Below are positions 35,606 to 45,360 of a stretch of DNA of 64,000 bases, one piece after another. The notes below the pieces were generated by a model. The model did no database searches. It worked only from the letters and a program-made list of their open reading frames with translations, and was not told the origin of the DNA. A program made the translations under genes and the position numbers. How positions within the stretch are numbered: the stretch's first letter is position 1; each line of letters starts with the position of its first letter. The DNA comes from Anaerolineae bacterium (GTDB lineage Bacteria > Chloroflexota > Anaerolineae > B4-G1 > SLSP01), in NCBI GenBank assembly GCA_016931185.1, contig JAFGFI010000028.1, positions 1-64,000 of the forward strand, read 5' to 3'.

Positions 35606-37276
35606 CTAAAGATAACCTAAGTTTTTTAAGTGTTCTTCAATCGTTTGCTGTTCTTGACTGGAGAACTTATGCAAGGCTTCTGCTTCCCGCATATCGATAT
35701 CTTGATACTGAATAACGCGGTTATCGCCATCCTCAAATATCTCCAGCAACACCTGACCATCCATCGCGCGTGATACAGCCACGTCTAAGGCATACAATAT
35801 TGTGGGCGCTATATCTATAAGCCCTGCATCTTGGATCTTATATCCAGATTTGATGCCTTTTCCATGTGCCAGGAACAATCCACGCATCGTATGTCCTCCA
35901 GATCTCCCCCTAAGAGGGTCAGAGATCGTCCTTTGGCTATAACCGACACCTCCAATGTCGGTATAATGATCGTCAACCCATTCAATGTATAAGTCTGGGA
36001 GTTCGGGAACTAAATCGGAAATCCGGCCATTGTAAATTTCTTCTTTGTGCCAAATACGCTTGACAATGCGTTCCCCAGTTCCAGGGTCACGCAGTTTATA
36101 AAACTCAGTTTCGACTTGGTTACATACTTCCTCATACTCACTACCCGCTTTCACGATGCCCGCCGGCTCACGTCCAGCAAGGTTGATAGATATTAAGCTC
36201 CCGCCTCCCAGCGGATAGGCTTTAGTATGCATCCAATCCACGTGGTTTGTCATTAACATCCCCTGATTTATTGCAGTTTGCGCTTGCTTAGGGATCAATT
36301 TGCGTGTAAGGTTACGCACATGCAGCGCCTCAAGCAAGCGCAGGATGTTGTGCGGTGAGATGCCTAACCTAAGAAGCGCAGATCGCAACTGGGCCATAGG
36401 AGTTTTTTTAATGTGCAACAAACCGGCCTCAACTAAGACATTATCTATGTACACATCCCGATACATCGCGCCAAATCCATGGTCAGATACGATCATCAAA
36501 AGTGTGTCCGCATCAAGCTTGTTTTGAATCGCAGCGATGGCCTGATCCATCTTTTGATAGTGTTTAAGAAGTGCATCACCATATCGCCCGAAAAGTTCTG
36601 GCTCATGAGCAGGATGTTGGGGATCTATATGCCGCCACATTGCATGAGCCAAGACATCCGTCCCTCGAAAAACCACGGCGAATAGCGACCAGTCTACCTG
36701 GTCCATCAACCACAATGTTGCATTTAAACGTTTATCCTCAACGCGATTGACCGCAGCAATAAAACTATCTTCTGATCCAGGTGTATATTTCTCGTAACGT
36801 TCAATTTCATAATCAAAACGACCAATAAGTTCTTCTTTTAAACTTGGTGGATAAGTGAATTCGTTGTTGCGTCCTGGCGTTGTCAACCCCGTTACCAACA
36901 ATCCATTTATCGGTCTTGGAGGATAAGTAGTGGGGATATTGACCAAGGCTACCTGTTTACCGCATTGGTTGAGCAGGATACCAATATCAGGTACCTTGCG
37001 AAAGGTAGCGTTAATGGGGCGTAAGATGTAACTTCCAGGTTCACGTTGAAGGAACGTATAGATGCCATGTCTACCAGGTGTCATACCTGTTAAGAAGGAA
37101 GACCAAGCTGGTGGAGTTACAGGCGGGATCACGGATTTTAACATTCCCCAGCTACCTTTCTCCATCAGGCGTGCAAAAGTTGGAAGTTTTCCTTGTTCCA
37201 CCCAGGGCAGGACAAGATCATAGGTAGCCCCATCTAATCCTATGACAAAGACTTTTTGGTAACTTGTTGTTGACAC
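35606..37276 (-). CDS. Type I phosphodiesterase / nucleotide pyrophosphatase family protein
   Basis: A 556-residue alkaline-phosphatase-superfamily enzyme with GTG start and AAGGAGGG upstream. Metal and nucleophile motifs: VFVIGLDGATYD (Asp), TPPAWSSFLTGMTPGRHG (catalytic Thr), LMIVSDHGFGAM (Asp-His), and GGHTMRGLF with the last His. It lacks a signal peptide, so it is probably cytoplasmic or membrane-associated. Relatives hydrolyse phosphodiesters or nucleotide pyrophosphates or transfer phospho-groups. In a polysaccharide operon it might adjust lipid-linked intermediates or add phospho-substituents; this is inference. Confidence 0.87.
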   Translation of the reverse strand: MSTTSYQKVFVIGLDGATYDLVLPWVEQGKLPTFARLMEKGSWGMLKSVIPPVTPPAWSSFLTGMTPGRHGIYTFLQREPGSYILRPINATFRKVPDIGILLNQCGKQVALVNIPTTYPPRPINGLLVTGLTTPGRNNEFTYPPSLKEELIGRFDYEIERYEKYTPGSEDSFIAAVNRVEDKRLNATLWLMDQVDWSLFAVVFRGTDVLAHAMWRHIDPQHPAHEPELFGRYGDALLKHYQKMDQAIAAIQNKLDADTLLMIVSDHGFGAMYRDVYIDNVLVEAGLLHIKKTPMAQLRSALLRLGISPHNILRLLEALHVRNLTRKLIPKQAQTAINQGMLMTNHVDWMHTKAYPLGGGSLISINLAGREPAGIVKAGSEYEEVCNQVETEFYKLRDPGTGERIVKRIWHKEEIYNGRISDLVPELPDLYIEWVDDHYTDIGGVGYSQRTISDPLRGRSGGHTMRGLFLAHGKGIKSGYKIQDAGLIDIAPTILYALDVAVSRAMDGQVLLEIFEDGDNRVIQYQDIDMREAEALHKFSSQEQQTIEEHLKNLGYL

Positions 37277-37318
37277 GCACCCTCCTTACTTTCTCAACGA
37301 CAGCCGAACCCCAAAACT

Positions 37319-38842
37319 CTAAATGTCAGACTTATATAGACACGAACGTTTGTCCGCAGAAGGCTTTTTGTCAGCCTTATGCCTGAGGAACTTATCCCAA
37401 TTTCTACGAATAATCTGTAATACAATTTGCACTTCTTGCGGAGAAAAGGTTTTCGTTACAAACAGAATAACTAAATAAGTTATGCCTCCGAGTAACAGTG
37501 ACAGCACAAGAGATAGATCGGACAGAAGATAAAGCACCAAAGCCATTCCCAAACCCGCTAATACGGGTTTGAATAACAGGCAAAAATGAAGTGGCTGAGG
37601 TACTTTCTGCACCAGAAGCACATAAAGCAGTCCAAAAAAGCAAATTTCGGTCAGAATGGTCGTGATCGCAGCACCAGTGAAACTATAAGCAGGAAGAATA
37701 AACACGTTAACAGCAATGTTGAAAATGGCCACTAAAGCCACGGCTAGCGAGCGTGCTGATTGTAAGCCACTGGCAGTCAAAGCTGTAGCCAGGGTATTGT
37801 TTATAAACCGTAGCGTGATAATGGTTGCCATAATGGCGAAAATATTGGCTGATGGCGTGAATTTTGGACCATATAGTATATGGATGAGTGGATTCGCCAA
37901 TACCACACAAGCAACAGATAGAGGAATTCCTAGTAAGCTCTGATATTTCACAGCAACATTGATATATGTAGTAATGCGCTCAGCCTGTGAATTGAATTCT
38001 CGCGCCATCAACGGCATCAATGCGTTGTTAATCATGCGGGCGAAAACATTGAAGCGATAGAAAATATTGGTCGCAGCCTCATAAATACCCACTGCCACAT
38101 TGCCATGTAACAGCGTTAACATAACAACATCAATGCGTAAGTAAATGGATCCCAATGCCATATTCGCGGCAAAGGGCCATGTAATCTGTAATAATTCTCG
38201 TGCAATATGTCTATCCCATCCAAAATGCAAGGGGGCGTTTAACAACTTGTGATAGAGGAACAGGGATACCAAAAACGCTATCAAACGTGAGGGGACATAA
38301 ACCACAAATAACCATAGAAAAGGCAGTTGTAGAATAAGCACACCGGTTCCTATAACTAGGAAAACCATTTCTTGAATGATGGTCACAACCGCCGCTGTTT
38401 CCATACGCTCATAACCATTAAAAACCGCGGAGACGGTCTGAGCCAAGCCATCAAACAGCAGTGCCAAGCTTGCCAAGCCAACTGCAAGACATGTATTTGC
38501 AGGCCGTCCCAGCAACAAAACGATACCGACGGTTAACGGTATATTGAGTATGCCTGCTCCAGCGACAAGAGTCAATCCGGTTCTGACATAGTGATCTGCT
38601 AGTTTGTGTTGGGTAGCCACTTCTCGAATCAGTGCCCACGGGATACCCAAGGTGGCAAAAAATGTAAACATAAGATTGAAGGTCATCACAAAGGCAAATT
38701 CTCCCACCCGTTCAGCCCCAAACAGACGGCCAATCACAATTGTGATCAACAACTTCGACACCGTTGTGGCAGCCAGAGCAAAGAGCTGAGCTACAATATT
38801 CTTGGTGACGCGACCTACTGTATAATGGAGTTGTTCATGCAT
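37319..38842 (-). CDS. Wzx-type polysaccharide flippase
   Basis: A 507-residue protein with about 14 membrane helices and the MOP/MVF-family opening KNIVAQLFALAATTVSKLLITIVIGRLFGAERVGEFAF (residues 14-51). It moves undecaprenyl-linked repeat units across the membrane. The basic C-terminus is KADKKPSADKRS. GGGAGAT precedes ATG 38842, which overlaps the preceding acyltransferase by 28 bases. Confidence 0.92.
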   Translation of the reverse strand: MHEQLHYTVGRVTKNIVAQLFALAATTVSKLLITIVIGRLFGAERVGEFAFVMTFNLMFTFFATLGIPWALIREVATQHKLADHYVRTGLTLVAGAGILNIPLTVGIVLLLGRPANTCLAVGLASLALLFDGLAQTVSAVFNGYERMETAAVVTIIQEMVFLVIGTGVLILQLPFLWLFVVYVPSRLIAFLVSLFLYHKLLNAPLHFGWDRHIARELLQITWPFAANMALGSIYLRIDVVMLTLLHGNVAVGIYEAATNIFYRFNVFARMINNALMPLMAREFNSQAERITTYINVAVKYQSLLGIPLSVACVVLANPLIHILYGPKFTPSANIFAIMATIITLRFINNTLATALTASGLQSARSLAVALVAIFNIAVNVFILPAYSFTGAAITTILTEICFFGLLYVLLVQKVPQPLHFCLLFKPVLAGLGMALVLYLLSDLSLVLSLLLGGITYLVILFVTKTFSPQEVQIVLQIIRRNWDKFLRHKADKKPSADKRSCLYKSDI

Positions 38843-39918
38843 TGAACTTTATCTCCCTTTGGACTTGTTATACGGTCGACAAGATCAAGCCGCCGTAGAT
38901 CACGCCAGAGTGCAGGATTTTCTAACAAACGTTGCTCCAGACGTGAAAGATAAACTTGAAGATCTTCACCTATATCCTCTGCGCGCGTTCCGGGGTTCGC
39001 CCATGTCATAGGTTCAATGGTAATGTGTTGTTCCTGTTCATTTGCAATAGGAATAGCTGTGAATACCCTGGCTCCCATTTGTTTCGCGGGTTGAATACCG
39101 CTGATATCCAGGTAAACTTTGCGATTTAAAAATCGCAAAGACACCAAATGCGCGGGAAGCGGTTGATTTTCATTAACAATGAAATATTGATCTGGTAAGA
39201 GATAAAAAATATCAGTTTTTTCTTTTAAAATCTTGATAAGTTCAGGTTGTGACTTTTCTCCAGGTGCGACCGTAACTTGCTTGACTCGCTTCTCAAGACG
39301 TTGAACCCTGGGCCAGTAAAGCCAATTATATAAACGACTGGCCTGCACAGGGTAATTACGTAAAGTGCTGTATCCAACAAGCCAAGTAGGATAACCGCGT
39401 GCGGATAAGAAAGCAGTAACTGCATAACCATAAACACCATAGTGTGCCCCTAACAGCAGGACGGGAGACATCTGTTCTCGTAGTACATTTAAATAAGACA
39501 AATTATCTATTTTTAACAAATGGGATAGATTTTTATCATCTAATGAGGGTAACAAATTGAGGATCAGTGTATTCCAAATAGAGAATGCTAGTTGTTCTAG
39601 TACCCATGAATTCAACATAGCCTCCGTTTTATTATCGTCAAAAAGTGTCACTAAATGATGCCGTATTCGGTTTACAGTGCCTGGATCCGCTACGTACCAG
39701 ATTTTACTGACGATATGGCTCAACTGCCAAAGAATCCTGGGGCACATAGCAGCCGGAAGTGTATCTAACCCCACAGCCAGCGCTAGGGCCATCAGACGTT
39801 GTATATCACCCGACACAATCCAGGGACGCCGGTTATTTTTATCCAGAAATAATTTATACATTCTCAATACTCTAACACTTAAATCATTATATTTGTTAAT
39901 TTCTTCGATTAGCGCCAT
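38815..39918 (-). CDS. LpxL/HtrB-like acyltransferase, copy 2
   Basis: A 367-residue paralogue of the protein at 33262-34272. VLLLGAHYGVYGYAVT is the His block, IFYLLPDQYF the substrate block, and NPALWRDLRRLDL the C-terminal block. As in copy 1 the acid of the HxxxxD motif is not evident. The start could also be the internal Met at about codon 20. It overlaps the kinase gene by 23 bases and the flippase by 28, so it is firmly embedded in the operon. Presumed acylation of a polysaccharide or lipid intermediate. Confidence 0.72.
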   Translation of the reverse strand: MALIEEINKYNDLSVRVLRMYKLFLDKNNRRPWIVSGDIQRLMALALAVGLDTLPAAMCPRILWQLSHIVSKIWYVADPGTVNRIRHHLVTLFDDNKTEAMLNSWVLEQLAFSIWNTLILNLLPSLDDKNLSHLLKIDNLSYLNVLREQMSPVLLLGAHYGVYGYAVTAFLSARGYPTWLVGYSTLRNYPVQASRLYNWLYWPRVQRLEKRVKQVTVAPGEKSQPELIKILKEKTDIFYLLPDQYFIVNENQPLPAHLVSLRFLNRKVYLDISGIQPAKQMGARVFTAIPIANEQEQHITIEPMTWANPGTRAEDIGEDLQVYLSRLEQRLLENPALWRDLRRLDLVDRITSPKGDKVQCMNNSIIQ

Positions 39919-41476
39919 TCATTGATTTCAAAAGGGTCTTACTATAGTAGGGATAAGGGACCTGAGCGCGCAGTTTGGCCTTTGTTAACACAAAACCCAA
40001 AAGTTTCGTTCCCACATGTTGATGAGCTTCATATAGTTTACAAGCAGCTTCACAAGATGTTTTTTCTGCCTCAATTAAAAGAACTGTACTATCCACCATA
40101 GAAGCCAGATTTAATGCATCAGCTACAGCTAACGTAGGAGGAGTGTCTAAAATAACTAATTCTGCGTTACTTTGTACCTCTGAAAGAGCAATTCGCATTC
40201 TTTCTGAACTTAATAGTTCTGATGGATTAGGAGGGATACCACCACTCGTTATCAAGCGTAAATTGGCAACGCTTGTTTCGGATATGCAATCCATAATATT
40301 ATGAACATCTCCTGTTAGAAAATGTACCAATCCTCGCTGATTGTCCAAATGAAACAAGTGATGAAGCTTTGAGGAACGCAAATCAGAGTCAATCAATATA
40401 ACATTGATGCCAGTCTGGGCAAAAACAATACCTAAATTTGCCACTATAGTTGTCTTACCAGTTCCTGGTTCAGCACTTGTAATCAACAAACTTTTTAAAG
40501 ATGCATCAAAGCTGGCAAAGCGTATATTGGTTCGTAAAGTGCGATAAGCCTCAGCTACCGGCGAAGTCGGAAAACTCAAAGTTACAATACCATTATTTTG
40601 TTTTTTATTGCTCAATTTGTAAATAGTACCTAAAGCAGGCAATGATAAAACTTGCTTAACATCATTACTGGTTTTAAAAGAGCGATCAAAGTATGCTATC
40701 AGGAAAACCAAACCACTACTAAATGTAAAACCAATAGCAGCACCAAGAAATACATACAAAGGCACAACCGGTCGAATCGGTTTCTCTGGGGGTATTGCAG
40801 GTTCGACTACTGTGATGTCGAGCAGTTGACTTTCAGCTAGGCGAATGCTTAGATAAGTATCCATAAGGCGGGCATAGGTAAGTTGCTGATTGGATAATGT
40901 GCTTTGTGTTAGAGCCAGTTCTTCATCTGTTAGTAGCCCAGAAGAAAGATTGGAAGTCGTCGATTGGCCACGATCAATCAGGGCTTTCAAAGTGTTCATC
41001 TGGGAAACTACATCTTGTTCAAGTGCCTTTATACTTTGGAGTTGTTGCTCCGGATTGCGCAGAGCAATAAAGTTATAGACGATTTCGTTGGCAATGTCGC
41101 TGGCACGTTGAGGATTTGTGTCTTCAATGCTCAATTCCAATAATTGAGTTCCTTGAACAAGGTTTATGTCCAACATATTTTCTCGCAAATCTTCTGGGGC
41201 AATATCTAGATCCAAATTGTTAATTACAATTTCCAAGAGCGGTCGGGTTGTGAGCAATCTGCTATAGGTCAGGGCTAAATTTTCTCCGCTTAGACTGGAA
41301 GCATAATCAGAAGTTAAGGCATTCTTTGTCTGAGCGACAATCATAACTACTTTAGCCTGATAAATAGGTGTCATGTTCAGACTTACAACCAATACAATAA
41401 GAGAAGTTATAATTGTCACCAAGACGATGATATATAGTTTCTCCTGTATAATATGCAATACACGTTGTGCTTCCAT
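39896..41476 (-). CDS. Wzz chain-length regulator fused to BY-type tyrosine kinase
   Basis: A 526-residue fusion. The Wzz half has two membrane helices (about 14-35, LYIIVLVTIITSLIVLVVSL; and about 235-260) with a helical periplasmic/outer domain between. The kinase half has Walker A SAEPGTGKTTIVANLG (about 337), Walker A' VILIDSDLRSSKLH and Walker B LVILDTPPTL. The C-terminal Tyr cluster is short (YPYYSK), so autophosphorylation capacity may be limited. It sets polymer length and couples it to phosphorylation state, acting with the Wzy-like protein. Confidence 0.92.
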   Translation of the reverse strand: MEAQRVLHIIQEKLYIIVLVTIITSLIVLVVSLNMTPIYQAKVVMIVAQTKNALTSDYASSLSGENLALTYSRLLTTRPLLEIVINNLDLDIAPEDLRENMLDINLVQGTQLLELSIEDTNPQRASDIANEIVYNFIALRNPEQQLQSIKALEQDVVSQMNTLKALIDRGQSTTSNLSSGLLTDEELALTQSTLSNQQLTYARLMDTYLSIRLAESQLLDITVVEPAIPPEKPIRPVVPLYVFLGAAIGFTFSSGLVFLIAYFDRSFKTSNDVKQVLSLPALGTIYKLSNKKQNNGIVTLSFPTSPVAEAYRTLRTNIRFASFDASLKSLLITSAEPGTGKTTIVANLGIVFAQTGINVILIDSDLRSSKLHHLFHLDNQRGLVHFLTGDVHNIMDCISETSVANLRLITSGGIPPNPSELLSSERMRIALSEVQSNAELVILDTPPTLAVADALNLASMVDSTVLLIEAEKTSCEAACKLYEAHQHVGTKLLGFVLTKAKLRAQVPYPYYSKTLLKSMNGANRRN

Positions 41477-41514
41477 AAGTAATTAAACCTCTCTGGTAGT
41501 CTTACATACTCAGT

Positions 41515-42873
41515 TTATGGTCCCAAAATTACCTGATTCTCTTCCAATCCTTGAGTGATTTCTACTCGCTCTGGCCCCTCAATTCCTAATTCAACATTTA
41601 CCCGACGTTGATATTCCCCATCAAGCAAGATGATAAATGCGCTCCCTTGATAAGTTCGTATAACTTCCGAGGGCAACCAAAGCACATCATCCTTTTCTTC
41701 TAGAACGAGCGTTATTCCCATCAGTTCGCCGAGGTTTAGGCTGCTTACGTCTCCCTCCAGACTGATACGTGCTGTATTATCGAGACTACCTGAATTTGCA
41801 GTGTTGCCTCCCATACTGTAAGGATAAGGGAGGCTGCGAACGGTGCCGGCCCAAGCACGTTGTGGATCAAGACTATGGGCAACGGTGACGACCTGTCCCT
41901 CCGTAATAGTCTGTAACTGTTCTTGAGAAGGATTGGCACTGATCTCAACATCCAGAGAACTTGCCATTATCAGAAGCGACCCGAAGGGTTCGACCAGTTG
42001 GCCTGGATAGAGAGACGTAGACACAATAATGCCATCCGCCGGAGCGACGATTTGTGTTGTGTCCTTCAACTCGTCTAACGCTTGTTGAGCCTGTTCTATC
42101 TCCGTATGTAACACAGGCCCCACGCCTTTTTTGAGCTGCGTTAGTTCAAGCTCACTCTGTCGTAATATGGCCTCAACGATGTTAAGATCCTGTTGATAAA
42201 CTAACTCATTGTTGATGGCTTGGGCGTATTCGGCTTGAGTGATTTGTAATTCCCATTGCGCTTCCTTGTGCGCGCGCTCATAATTATCGCGTATTAACTG
42301 ATCCTCCCAAGGACGGTCTAAGGCTTTTTGATACTCATCCTGAGCAAACACAGCGCGTGTTCTGGCCCTTTCTAGCGCGACGCGCGCTATCGTTGTGCTG
42401 GTTGTATAATTCTCTTGAAGTAGCAGGGTGCGGTTTAGCTGCTCCTGTGCCAATGTCAAGGCCGACTCCGCTTGAGCAATCGCGTAAGCGTTAGTTTCCT
42501 CAGCTTCTTTGAGTGTGGCTTGTGCCATTTCCAGATTTAGCTCTGCTGTAGTAATTTGATATTCCAAGGCATCACCCCCCAACTCGGCTAACACACTACC
42601 TGCCATTACGTGTTGCCCCTGTTGAACAAAAACTTGATTGACATACCCCGATGTTTTAAAGTAAAGGGGAATTTCTTCCTTAGAGATCACCCTGCCTGAA
42701 AACTCCAATATTCTGGCAACTTTTCCGCGCTGTACAGTGTATGTAATGCCAACCGGTTCAGAAGATGTAGTGATATATGTAGGTGAAGGCGGAATATCTG
42801 CGCGCGCGCAACTCAAAAGCAAACAAATCACGCTCAACAATATACAAACTTGGTAATACCGTGATAAGATCAC
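41515..42873 (-). CDS. HlyD/RND-type membrane-fusion lipoprotein
   Basis: About 452 residues from GTG 42873, chosen because AGGGGGA lies 6 bases upstream; the longer reading (42894) has none. The lipobox LLLSC places a lipidated Cys at about 22. A biotinyl-lipoyl-like half motif (VFVQQGQHVMAGSVLAELG), a long coiled-coil hairpin (about 85-240), the second lipoyl half (IVAPADGIIVSTSLYPGQLVEP, residues 261-282) and a beta-barrel domain follow. Such adaptors link an inner-membrane exporter to the outside. No ABC or RND transporter gene is adjacent, so the partner is unknown. It is the first gene of the surface locus. Confidence 0.85.
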   Translation of the reverse strand: MILSRYYQVCILLSVICLLLSCARADIPPSPTYITTSSEPVGITYTVQRGKVARILEFSGRVISKEEIPLYFKTSGYVNQVFVQQGQHVMAGSVLAELGGDALEYQITTAELNLEMAQATLKEAEETNAYAIAQAESALTLAQEQLNRTLLLQENYTTSTTIARVALERARTRAVFAQDEYQKALDRPWEDQLIRDNYERAHKEAQWELQITQAEYAQAINNELVYQQDLNIVEAILRQSELELTQLKKGVGPVLHTEIEQAQQALDELKDTTQIVAPADGIIVSTSLYPGQLVEPFGSLLIMASSLDVEISANPSQEQLQTITEGQVVTVAHSLDPQRAWAGTVRSLPYPYSMGGNTANSGSLDNTARISLEGDVSSLNLGELMGITLVLEEKDDVLWLPSEVIRTYQGSAFIILLDGEYQRRVNVELGIEGPERVEITQGLEENQVILGP

Positions 42874-43852
42874 AACTTTCCCCCTTGTGATCACAGCAAA
42901 ATACGAAGTAAAAATAAGCGACTGTGTGTCAGCTATATATATTGAATGGCAACAAAAAACCTGCTAAGAGCCTGGTTCCTCCAGCGGATTGCCAGCAATT
43001 CAAACAATTAAGCACAGGTAAACGCACAGCACAATTGCCGGCAAAATGCTAATGTAATAATTGTATGGCCCCTAAAAACATTTACAGCACTAAATTACAT
43101 ACTGTACAAATGGAACTGTGATGAAACTCTGAAGAATGACCATTCAGAGACAGTCAAACAGGCAAGCCAGGATGGATCAGGGCAATCCCAGGCTTCTAAG
43201 TTGGCAACATTGAGGATAAACCGTATTAAATCCCAATAACAAACAATTCATCGTTATTGAGTGGAAAGGTCGGAGAGCAAGCTAATCTCAGCCATCAAGC
43301 CAAAAAAGATTTGTAGTTGTGGCCCAGACATACACTCACCACGCATCAACAATAAATTGGTGTGTTATACGGTAGTGATCAAGAAACACATTGCATCTTA
43401 GGTGGAAATTCCCGCCTGTTCAAGTCCCACCCGCAAACTTTATTTCTGCACCAGATGGAGAAAAGTCCCCGCCAAAAATATGACCTTTCTCCTAAAACTA
43501 TATTAATCCCCCCCTCCACGAATTGCATTGTATTCAAGATAGTCATTATTAAAATGACTATCTTAATACAAGCATCACATGAGTGACACTTCCAAATCCC
43601 ACTTTTATTCAGCTATGGTTTTCTACAGTATGGCGGAATTAACAAGCAACACGGTATGCTTAAAAACCTATTCTTATAATATCACAAAGTAATAAAAAAA
43701 ATCATAAAGATTTCCTAAAAATATACGCAAGATCTTTTTATAGCCGATCGCGAGATAGTCGCTTCTTTAAAATATGTTTAGAAAGCCAGTTTTAGCCTGC
43801 GCTATCTGCTGTAGGACCAATAGTTAACTAAATCGCGTGGCATGTACGGTTG
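42874..43852. other. Gene-poor interval upstream of the surface locus
   Basis: About 980 bases with no convincing gene. A 74-codon plus-strand ORF (43362-43586) lacks a good ribosome site and any recognisable domain. The interval is A/T-rich, holds a palindrome ttgccggcaa (43035-43044), a stem-loop with arms at about 43164-43173 and 43188-43198, and a perfect 12-bp inverted repeat (listed separately). It most likely carries the promoter and leader of the 29 kb surface operon. No known riboswitch class was recognised. Confidence 0.5.
43536..43564. repeat. Perfect 12-bp inverted repeat
   Basis: aagatagtcatt and its exact complement aatgactatctt are separated by 5 bases. There is no following T run, so a regulator-binding operator or a transcribed hairpin is as likely as a terminator. 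Confidence 0.75.
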
Positions 43853-44245
43853 TTAATAAACTGGCCCAATCTGTGCAACACCGTCCTGTGCGGCATTGCG
43901 GATGGTATTCACCAGATCTTCAAAACTAAAGGGCTTGTCAATATAAGCATAGATTCCCAAAGATTTGGCGTGCTCATAGCGCTTTGCTCCCGTTAAAGCG
44001 GAGAGAATCACAACCGGGATATGCATTGTCTGTGGAGAAATTTTAAGGCGTTCGATGGTCTCAAACCCGTCCATCTGCGGCAAGCGCAAATCCATCAAGA
44101 TCACGTCAGGTTGCCAACTTACTGCCAGTTCCAGTCCCACGAGACCGTTGGGGGCCATCTGGATTTCCAATCCCGCGAGCTGTAATAACTGATTCACCAA
44201 TTCGCGTTGTGCCGGTTCATCTTCAACGTAGAGAACTCGAATCAT
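43853..44245 (-). CDS. Single-domain response regulator (CheY-like)
   Basis: About 130 residues from ATG 44245, which has AAGGAG at 8 bases; the longer reading lacks a site. It is a complete receiver domain with an acidic cluster (YVEDEP), phospho-acceptor Asp (DVILMDLRL), Ser/Thr switch (VVILSAL) and Lys (AYIDKPFS). There is no output domain. The cognate kinase is not adjacent. It could relay phosphate or act by protein contact, perhaps on the surface locus 1 kb away. Confidence 0.9.
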   Translation of the reverse strand: MIRVLYVEDEPAQRELVNQLLQLAGLEIQMAPNGLVGLELAVSWQPDVILMDLRLPQMDGFETIERLKISPQTMHIPVVILSALTGAKRYEHAKSLGIYAYIDKPFSFEDLVNTIRNAAQDGVAQIGPVY

Positions 44246-44332
44246 TGCTTGACTCCTTCCTGGATTTGACTCATCTCCATTCAAAATGCCGGACAGACAT
44301 TCTTGTCTATCTGACATGCCTTTCAGCCTGTC

Positions 44333-45175
44333 CTACTTGCGCGCCATAATGACAAACAGGCCATAAGTATCTTCCACCATACTTCCAGTAAGTGAAGGGA
44401 AAAAGGTAACATCGCTAAAACCACAATCGGCCAATAACGCGCGATAATCCTCATCGGTGTACGCCTGCATACTGGCGGCATGGCGCGTAACGACGCCGGT
44501 GGTAGCATCAATGATAAAATAACGTGTTGTAGTGACGGCACGCTCAGCATCCCAGAAATTCTCTTCCAGGCACAAATGCGGGTGAGCGGAAAAAAGACCG
44601 CTGGCCGTACTATACCAGGAACTCGCGGCTTCCCCCAAAGTTTGCACAATGTTAAACGTGTGCGGCTCAAGGAGCAGGCAGCCATTTTCGGAGAGCGCAT
44701 GATGTGCTTTTCGCAGAATTGCTTCAGCTACTTCGGGACGGAAGACGTTGAATTCCCCAAATATCAACATCGCCAGACCATACCCCGTACCATAATCTGC
44801 CTGGCGGATATCCTCGTGGATATAGGTACACGCCAATGATGCTTGCTCAACTTGCGTTTTGGCATAAGCAACAGAGGCAGGGGAGAAATCAATGCCCACA
44901 CAGATATGCCCCAACCGGGCAAGCCTGCTGGTATATAACCCCGGTCCACAGCCAAGATCCAGGATACGAGTAGGGGTCTCACCCAGAACATGGCTATGAA
45001 TCCAGGCCACCTGCCGGTCAATCTTCTCAAAACGGCGGCTGGCAGCGTCGTGGGACTGTGACAAGTGTTCCTTGAGCATTCGCTCGCTAAAGTCGGGATC
45101 ATTCCACGGAATCTTTTCCCCTTCTCCCCACGGTTCCGGTATAGGTACACGCATAATCATATCAAGTAAATTCAT
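44333..45175 (-). CDS. SAM-dependent methyltransferase (class I)
   Basis: About 280 residues from ATG 45175 with a GGGGGA site. Motif I is RILDLGCGPGLYTSRLA (about 76), motif II region CVGIDFSPASVAYAKT, and post-motif LAMLIFGEFNVF. Fold class is firm; substrate unknown. It ends 87 bases before the start of the receiver gene on the same strand. Confidence 0.85.
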   Translation of the reverse strand: MNLLDMIMRVPIPEPWGEGEKIPWNDPDFSERMLKEHLSQSHDAASRRFEKIDRQVAWIHSHVLGETPTRILDLGCGPGLYTSRLARLGHICVGIDFSPASVAYAKTQVEQASLACTYIHEDIRQADYGTGYGLAMLIFGEFNVFRPEVAEAILRKAHHALSENGCLLLEPHTFNIVQTLGEAASSWYSTASGLFSAHPHLCLEENFWDAERAVTTTRYFIIDATTGVVTRHAASMQAYTDEDYRALLADCGFSDVTFFPSLTGSMVEDTYGLFVIMARK

Positions 45176-45246
45176 AATCCCCCCTTGAAAATCGCAAATT
45201 GGCAAATTTAAAATTGAAAAATTACCCCCCCCTCGGTGATGGTGCA

Positions 45247-45284
45247 TTGCACTTCGGAAAGTGCAATGCACCTGTTTTCATCCC
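45247..45284. repeat. Palindromic interspersed repeat, copy B
   Basis: tgcacttcggaaagtgc followed by aatgcacctgttttcatcc; compare copy A at 22083-22120. On either side the motif gaaaatcgcaaattggc occurs once (about 45186-45202 and 45323-45339), framing the copy as a direct repeat of 17 bases. Confidence 0.65.
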
Positions 45285-45360
45285 ACTGCTGGTGAGCGCA
45301 CCGCGTTAATGAGTAATCCCTTTGAAAATCGCAAATTGGCTTCTGGACGATACTCCTTGC

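Noticed and set aside
43362..43586. 74-codon plus-strand ORF in the gap before the surface locus
   Set aside because: No ribosome site, no recognisable domain, and it spans the inverted repeat.
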